The notes below the pieces were generated by a model, which made no database searches, was not told where the DNA came from, and saw nothing but the letters and a program-made list of their open reading frames with translations. Source: Sporisorium sorghi (lineage: Eukaryota; Basidiomycota; Ustilaginomycetes; Ustilaginales; Ustilaginaceae). From it: DNA of 34,812 bases. Location of the stretch: positions 1 through 34,812 of the forward strand of contig JALCCG010000225.1 of the NCBI GenBank assembly GCA_023212695.1. Reading direction: 5' to 3'. Position 1 is the first letter of the stretch. The number at the start of each line of letters is the position of its first letter. The translations under genes were made by a program, and so were the position numbers. Shown piece by piece: positions 29,102-34,812 of this stretch.

Positions 29102-29467
29102 TGCGCTCTAGACGTTGGCCATTCAGGTGGCGTCGGCGGGCGTGTGGCGTCGAGCGCATGCTCCAGCGCCTTGTGGTTTGCTGTACGTTCGTTGAAGAGC
29201 TACCGATGGCGTCCAACAATCGACGTTTGCGTTTCCGATTCGGTCTCGACGCCGAGGTGGCTTCACACGGACGACCGAGATCGGGACAGACGTGGCGACG
29301 ATAAAGTACAGGATGCCTCGGCGATCTAAATTGGCAAAAGCTTCAGTAGCTCGCACACCAGTTTGGCCTCGATCGGGAACGTTGTGCATCAGACTAGGCT
29401 CGGTGACATTGGCAGCCAATGGCACTGTAGTCCGCGTGGTCGTCAGTGACGGCAGGCGGTGGCTGTG

Positions 29468-29513
29468 ACCGTGGCGTTCACCGTGGCGTTCACCGTGGCG
29501 GCGGCGGCGGCGG
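29468..29513. repeat. 12-bp tandem repeat plus GGC run
   Basis: The unit ACCGTGGCGTTC is present at 29468-29479 and 29480-29491, with a third partial copy (29492-29500) that runs into a GGC trinucleotide repeat to 29513. It is non-coding as far as I can tell. Confidence 0.85.
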
Positions 29514-29885
29514 TTAAAGTTGACCGTCAGCTTTCCAGTGTCATGTCATGTTCATGGCAGGACGAGGGTGATCAGCTACTGTCACTCTACCAGCTGCAAG
29601 CTGTATCAAGTCCGCTGTCAACCTGATCGAATGCTGCTTCCAGCTGCGACCGTGGTTCGAAAAGGCATGCAGCATATGCAGACAAGCCGAGTTGCACGCA
29701 GCTTTTCGCTCATTCTAACGACGGGCTGTTGCTAGAGACGGCTCTGCTAGCCGCTGCGTCTGCGTTCTGCATTCGACGTCCGCGGGTCGACAGCGAGCGG
29801 ATCTTGGACTTGAATGAATTCATTTGCCTTGATCTCGCTCGCTCGCTCACCCGCTCGCGATGGAATGCAGCTTTAGGCTCAAGGC

Positions 29886-29911
29886 TTTTTTTTTTTTTTT
29901 TTTTTTTTTTT
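29886..29911. repeat. T26 homopolymer
   Basis: 26 consecutive T in the gene-free region upstream of the cyclin, preceded by GCTC-rich simple text (29838-29860). Confidence 0.85.
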
Positions 29912-31804
29912 CGCTCGGGGATTCATTTTAGGCAGTTCTCTTGCCTTTTTCCAACGACGAGCCTCGGCACTGCAAGCGCCAAAAGAAGGAGGAACAAGGG
30001 GCGAAATGATCCAAAATTCGAATTTCGCCTCTTGGTTCTTTTCTACTTGCGACCCTTGATCGAGCGATGCATTGTGTGCTTGTCGAAAAGCATTCGTGTC
30101 TCAGTGCTTCCCGAGCCTAAAGTGTTGTTCTCTGCTTGCTAGCTGCGCCTGGCTCGGATTTGCCCACGCTCGCACGGCCGCACCTCCGCTGCTGCTGCTA
30201 CAGCATGCCACCAGGCTGTCAGTCTGGGTCGGAGCTGGCCGCAGTTTTCCCTCTCCGCCTCGGCCTTCAAAGCTTATACGGTTCATGTTGCCCTGCTTCT
30301 TGACGCCTCGGTGCCAACAGACACACGGCCTCTTGGACGCTGTTTGCTTGAATGTCCGTCTCGATGGCCACCATTCATGCGAAGAAGGATCGTTCCAGCC
30401 CGAACAGCGAACTTTTCTCAGAACCTCGGTCTCGTCTTTCATTGTGGCCATTGGCAGAGGCTCGATTTCTCCGGGATTTTGCTCTCCCCGCCCCGCCCTG
30501 TCTCGCATCGCCAGCATGCCGATTGTTCTTGTTGTAAGACAATGACGATCAGGGGCAGCCAGGGCTGTAGCAATCGTACGCAAGGGGCCAGCCATCGCGA
30601 TGGCGACGGGCCATTTTCAGCCTGCGTTGGGATTGGCATGCGATGGGCAAGGGGGAGGACAAAGAGGCATCTCGAGTGCCTCGCTTAGTGGCCTGGAGTA
30701 TGCTGCCTACAGAGCGCCTCGTCGCCTCGTCCACGCGCCGCCTCGCTTGACGCTGTTTTTCCCACCCATTTGCAGTGGCATGCGGGGAGTGGTACAAAAG
30801 CAGCTCTGATGCAGGCTGCTTCTGGCCGGTGGTTGCTGGCTGGTGGCTGCTCATGCACCTCTGTCCGTGCACCTCTGCAGCATCGCCTGTACGAACCTCG
30901 CTTCGCTTCGTTTTCCGTCCCGCAGCCTGCAGCTCGGCTAGAGCGCTTCATTCCCTCACGCCTGCACCTCGGACCTGTCAAGCAGACGTGCATGTGGTGC
31001 CTCCCTGCTCCTCTAGTGGCTCGACTCCTCTGCTCCCTTACCTTCGACACTCGCTGCCCTCGCATCGTTCGTTTTCTCGTGCTTGCGTGCCTGCGTTTCT
31101 GTACGCAAGGTGCTTGGCCTCGATCCACCTCGATGGTTGGTCCGGCGTTGCATTGCCACTCTTGCATTGTCCGCCTCGGGCCTGATGGCGCTCGCACACT
31201 GCCATCCTTTCGTCCGTCGTCCCACCGTCGCCGAAGCGTCTTATCTGCTGCTGCTGCCCTTCCATTTTTGACGTGCGCTCCTCGCTGAGGAACAAATGCC
31301 TCTCCTTGATGCCCAGCTGATGCGCTTGTGCTGCATGGCTGCTACGATACCCGAGGCCTGCTCGCAAAGCTTTTCGTCACTGACTGACTGACACCTTTCT
31401 CTCCACTGCTACCGCGCCTACCTACCTTGCCTTGGCCCCCTTGCCGACACGCGCCTCCTGTACCCGTGCAACACCTACACCATCCTCCTCGCTCGTCGAC
31501 TTTCCTTAAAAGACTCCCCTCGCATCTACCAAACACACCACCAATTCCGATCATCCCCCCTTGCTTCCTTTCGCGATCCACGCGCTCTCCGCCCAGCCCG
31601 CCTCGCTTATTCCCCCTCACCACCTCCTTGTCTGGTCATCGTCTTACCCTTTCTCTTCGTCGATTGCTCTTCTACCTCAACAACCTTATTTCGCTGCATC
31701 ACCTACTGCAGCATACCTTTCATCTCCGATCGCCTTATAAGCCAGCACGCATCCATCGTTCATCACTTTCTTTCACACCCACCAACCCACATACAATCAC
31801 CACC

Positions 31805-33121
31805 ATGTCTTCTTCACAGGCCTCTTCCTCTTCTTCCTCGGCGCTCAACTCGGGCTTCCTTCGCCGACACCCTGCCAGCTTGATACCAAAGCTGGTGCAC
31901 AACCCGGCCATCACCGACCTCATCAAGAGCTCAGTGACGCGCGAGATGGTCGTCTACCTCGCCAACCAGGCCGCGCACGTCATCCAGTGCGGCTCGACAC
32001 AGTCTCCCGACACACCACCAACGACACCAACCCGCTCCATCGCCTCGGCAGAAGCCGACCCTGCGGGCAAGCTCGAGATCAACGGCCTCCCCAGCTTGGA
32101 GACCTTCATCGCCCTCCTCGTCGAGAGGTCCAACGTCCAAGTGCCCACCCTCCTCTGCGCCCTCGTCTACCTGGAGCGCCTCAGGTCGAGGCTCCCCCGC
32201 GTCGCCAAGGGCATGCACTGCACCCGTCACCGTGTCTTCCTCGCCACGCTCATCGTCGCCGCCAAGTACCTCAACGACTCTTCGCCCAAAAACAAGCACT
32301 GGACCAAGTACGGCGCCCTCTTCTCCCAGGCCGAGGTCAACCTCATGGAGAAGCAGCTCCTCTACCTGCTCGACTACGATCTCCGCATCGAGGAGGACGA
32401 GCTCATGGTCCACTTCGCTCCCTTCTTCCGCCGCGTCGAGACGCGCGCCGAGGCCGGTCGTCGTGAGATGCACCTGCGCGGTCTCGACTGTGGCCGCGAG
32501 CGCGAGCGCTACGTCCGTGCCAGCGAGCGTCGTGTCCACCTTCGCAACCTGCCTGCCTCCGAGGTGCCCTGCTGGAACCAGAAGAGCGAGACCAGTCGCT
32601 ACGAGCAGTACCGCCGTTCTGCCGCGTACGACTCGCCCGACTCGCTGGATGCCTCGCCCAAGGAGACGTACCACGCCTCGTCGTCGCTCATGAGCCGACA
32701 GGACTCGGTCGAGTCGACCGTCAGCTCTACATCCTCGGAAGCCGAGTTGACGGATGACAACGGCTCGTCGTCGTCCTCGGCGGAAGAGTACGACGACTTC
32801 GAGGACGACTACCTCGAGCAGGAGGGGCTCGATGCACGCATGCAGCAGCACTCGGTGTCTGGGCTGCCCTCGAGCCAGTCGCATTCCGTCATGGTCGCGC
32901 ACGGCGAGGACCTTGATGGTCCCAAGTCGGGCTCGGCTATGCACCGCTACCTGTCGCAAGCGTTGCCATCGAGTTTGAAGAAGAGCACCTCGTCGCACGT
33001 TGACATGCAGCAGCCAAGTCAGGCGCACATTCCTCTTTCGCACTCGATGCGCAGCGTGCGCAGCAGCTCGAATCTCTTGTCGAGGATGCTCGGTGGACAC
33101 CAGTCTTCCGCAGCATACTAG
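31805..33121 (+). CDS. Pcl-type (PHO80-like) cyclin
   Basis: 438 aa from the ATG at 31805 (CACCATG), the first Met before conserved sequence. The frame stays open for 126 codons upstream, but that part is CT-rich leader. The cyclin box (about residues 98-205) includes [59 protein letters not shown] and [28 protein letters not shown], which is the Pcl1/Pcl2 signature. These cyclins activate Pho85/Cdk5-type kinases in G1 and in polar growth. The C-terminal half is Ser/Asp/Glu-rich and disordered ([19 protein letters not shown]), consistent with PEST-type turnover. The Ustilago maydis cyclin Pcl12, needed for infectious hyphal growth, belongs to this group; orthology is possible but unproven. 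A TTATAA lies at 31735-31740. Confidence 0.9.
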   Translation: MSSSQASSSSSSALNSGFLRRHPASLIPKLVHNPAITDLIKSSVTREMVVYLANQAAHVIQCGSTQSPDTPPTTPTRSIASAEADPAGKLEINGLPSLETFIALLVERSNVQVPTLLCALVYLERLRSRLPRVAKGMHCTRHRVFLATLIVAAKYLNDSSPKNKHWTKYGALFSQAEVNLMEKQLLYLLDYDLRIEEDELMVHFAPFFRRVETRAEAGRREMHLRGLDCGRERERYVRASERRVHLRNLPASEVPCWNQKSETSRYEQYRRSAAYDSPDSLDASPKETYHASSSLMSRQDSVESTVSSTSSEAELTDDNGSSSSSAEEYDDFEDDYLEQEGLDARMQQHSVSGLPSSQSHSVMVAHGEDLDGPKSGSAMHRYLSQALPSSLKKSTSSHVDMQQPSQAHIPLSHSMRSVRSSSNLLSRMLGGHQSSAAY

Positions 33122-34429
33122 GCGCCTTTTCTCTCTATTCCACGGGATCCGGGTTGAGTCGCATTTCTCCACCAGCTGTGGCCTCGCGGCAGATGCACAT
33201 GGTGGGGTGAACTCGATCGATGCGCCTGGTGCGTGTTCGATCGGCTTTGCTCCAATGCATCTTTGTTGCCGCAGCACAGCTGGTAGAAGGATGGACAACC
33301 GTCGGTCACCGGATTTTCTTTTTCATCAGTCTCTCAAAGTATCAGTAGCAATGTCTTGTCTCTCAGCATCTGTTCATGGTCACCGTCAACACTCTCCTTC
33401 CCTCCCCAGCATTACACCCACTCTCCTTCTCCACTAATCACACACTCACACTCAGCAAAAGGATGCGTAGCGCGTTTTCTTCAGGTTGGCAAACCTTTTC
33501 CTTCAAGCATCTCTCTCTCTCCCCTCATCGCATAGTATCCTCCTCTGCTTAGTCTTTATCTTCTATCCTTGCAAATGCAAAGCAAAATCGAAAGATTGCG
33601 AACAACAACAACAAAAGCTTTGGTTGTGTCTGTCTGTGCGCGCCTGCCTTTGAGTTTGGGTCGAGAGTCGAGATGGTGCGTGACTTGTCAGGAATGCTGG
33701 CTGCACTGCGTCGGAGGCACGTGCGTGGACGCAGGCTCCATGCTTGGAATGGCATGGCTTGCGATGGATCGAGCCTAAGTGCTCAGTGCAATCTCGTTCG
33801 AGCAACGGCACATGCCCTCCTCAAGCTTCTTTCACTTGACAAGGGTTCGATGACTCTGTAACTGGACGGCGCAGCCAAGCCTGACTTAAGCTCTGCGTTC
33901 TGCCTCTGCGTTCTGCGTTTGATGCTCGCCTTGGCGCTCAAATGACTGCAAGGCAGGGCGACCGTGAAGCCCTCAACCTGGTCGGATTGGTGTGTCACTC
34001 GAGCTGCTCTGAGCTGACCCTTTCTTCGGGAAGCAATCTTCAACCTGAGACGCCGTTGATCAGCAACCTTTCGCGCACATTCACGAGCATACAGCCGGCT
34101 CGCTCCCGATCAGACGCTCTCACCGTCTCGCCTTGACGCAAGATCACGCTCCAACGGCGTCTTTCGACGTCATTCATCCGTTGGCCCCCACGTTGAGTAT
34201 CGACAGGAAGAGCCCGAACAACGCACGATACACATGCAAGGGGATGCTAGCGAGCGCGTGCGAGCGAGAGACCTTTGATCGCAACAGACTCATGTTTAAG
34301 CGAGGACGAGTTTAGCCGACCCAGCCGAGCGGTCAGGGTTTTATCGTGGGACAATCACTACAGATCGGATCTGTTGCTTCGCGAGATCGGGTGTCCGTTT
34401 CTCAAGAAAGGCGAGCTGCTGGGGGCGGA

Positions 34430-34516
34430 GAAGCGACAACCGTGCGTGCGGGTGCTGAAGCGAGGATGCGGCGTGACTCACAACTGTGCGAGCGTTTGGG
34501 AAGCGACAACTGTGCG
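34430..34516. repeat. 17-bp direct repeat, 70-bp period
   Basis: GAAGCGACAACCGTGCG (34430-34446) recurs as GAAGCGACAACTGTGCG (34500-34516), one mismatch. The intervening text also contains CAACTGTGCG, so this may be a decayed longer duplication. Confidence 0.75.
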
Positions 34517-34719
34517 GTGTGGGCGGCTGTACCGGACGGCTTTTCGGGTCGCGGAGGTAGCGCGAGGATGGCTCGAGTCGAGGCCCGCTCCATGCACTGC
34601 TCCCTGGTCTCGCGGACTCGTAGTCACAGTGTCGTTCCGATCGTCGCACAGAGACACGGCACGCCTTGGAAAGAAGTTCTGAACAGAAGACGATGCTTGA
34701 AAACCGCTCTAACGTGTAT

Positions 34720-34753
34720 CACGTAGATGTGGAATTCACGTAGGTGTGGAATT
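34720..34753. repeat. 17-bp tandem duplication
   Basis: CACGTAGATGTGGAATT (34720-34736) is followed directly by CACGTAGGTGTGGAATT (34737-34753), with one mismatch. It abuts the inverted repeat that starts at 34754. Confidence 0.85.
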
Positions 34754-34798
34754 GAGGGGGACTTGCAAAATTTGGGCCAAAACAGGCAAGTCCCCCTC
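34754..34798. repeat. 13-bp perfect inverted repeat at the window edge
   Basis: GAGGGGGACTTGC (34754-34766) and GCAAGTCCCCCTC (34786-34798) pair perfectly around a 19-nt loop. Outside and inside the stem, AAAATTT (34767-34773) and AAATTTT (34806-34812) are also inverted. It could be the tip of a transposon or MITE, or a hairpin; the sequence ends too soon to tell. Confidence 0.8.
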
Positions 34799-34812
34799 CA
34801 CTCACAAATTTT

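Larger units (their letters stand above)
28156..31400. other. gene-free region, possible long 5'-UTR intron or distal promoter of the cyclin gene
   Basis: 3.2 kb with no supported protein gene on either strand. It contains the repeated word and two ACGCGT sites (29042-29101), a 12-bp tandem repeat with a GGC run (29468-29513) and a T26 run (29886-29911). A possible splice end is the CTGAC at 31386-31390, followed by about 120 nt without AG up to AAAAG at 31512. The CAG at about 31598 is an alternative acceptor. Confidence 0.4.
33122..34812. other. gene-free right flank
   Basis: 1.7 kb after the cyclin. The first part is its 3' UTR. I see no protein or RNA gene. The last 400 bp carry three small repeats, listed separately, and may be the edge of a repetitive element that continues outside the window. 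Confidence 0.55.

Noticed and set aside
31427..31804. In-frame 126-codon N-terminal extension of the cyclin
   Set aside because: Pro/Ser/Leu/His-rich text that follows the CT bias of a 5' leader; the ATG at 31805 has a far better context and begins the family-like sequence.
33840..33860. GGGTTCGATGACTC resembling a tRNA B box
   Set aside because: No matching A box, anticodon arm or acceptor stem around it.
34754..34798. Inverted repeat as a bacterial-type terminator
   Set aside because: The genome is eukaryotic and no gene ends nearby; better described as a repeat of unknown nature.

Overview
The window is nuclear DNA from a basidiomycete fungus, most likely a smut-type species (Ustilaginales). 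The evidence is moderately GC-rich genes that are mostly intronless, short pyrimidine-rich leaders, spliceosomal introns with GTAAGT donors and CTGAC branch sites, A at -3 of nearly every start codon, and a clearly fungal gene set. The genus is inferred from style and was not tested by a search.

Layout, left to right. 1-1233: gene-free, with long A/T homopolymers. 1234-2445 (-): signal peptide peptidase, an ER intramembrane aspartyl protease. 2446-3746: divergent promoter region. 3747-5071 (+): type I DnaJ co-chaperone of the Ydj1 class, one intron, C-terminal CaaX box. 5745-8873 (-): secreted GH31 alpha-glucosidase, with GCGGGG catabolite-repressor-like motifs upstream. 10889-14536 (+): large NDR/LATS-type AGC kinase. 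15413-17927 (+): PLP-dependent cysteine-synthase-like enzyme fused to a rhodanese-like domain and split by a long 817-nt intron. 18047-19057 (-): PHYHD1-like Fe(II)/2-oxoglutarate dioxygenase, convergent with the previous gene. 19583-21823 (+): OPT-family transporter. 22288/22522-25497 (+): DNA topoisomerase III with two GRF and two CCHC zinc motifs. 25498-31804: a 6.3-kb stretch with no recognisable protein gene but with signs of a long spliced 5' leader. 31805-33121 (+): Pcl-type (PHO80-like) cyclin. 33122-34812: gene-free, ending in an inverted repeat.

The genes are unrelated housekeeping, secretory, signalling and cell-cycle functions. There is no operon, biosynthetic cluster, CRISPR array, tRNA or rRNA that I can support. 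I did not find a clearly new multi-gene system. The most interesting signals are regulatory. (1) The topoisomerase III start region has three staggered AUGs: one opens a uORF that ends exactly on the internal start (ATGA), and one gives an acid-free presequence-like extension, which suggests mitochondrial and nuclear forms from one mRNA. (2) A 15-nt word, AGTGTTGGTCTCRGA, occurs three times, and a shorter version once more, all in non-coding DNA, often beside A/T tracts and ACGCGT. (3) A possible very long 5' leader or intron precedes the cyclin. (4) A distant branch site with a 113-nt AG-free zone defines a long intron. All functions are read from motifs by eye, with no database search.
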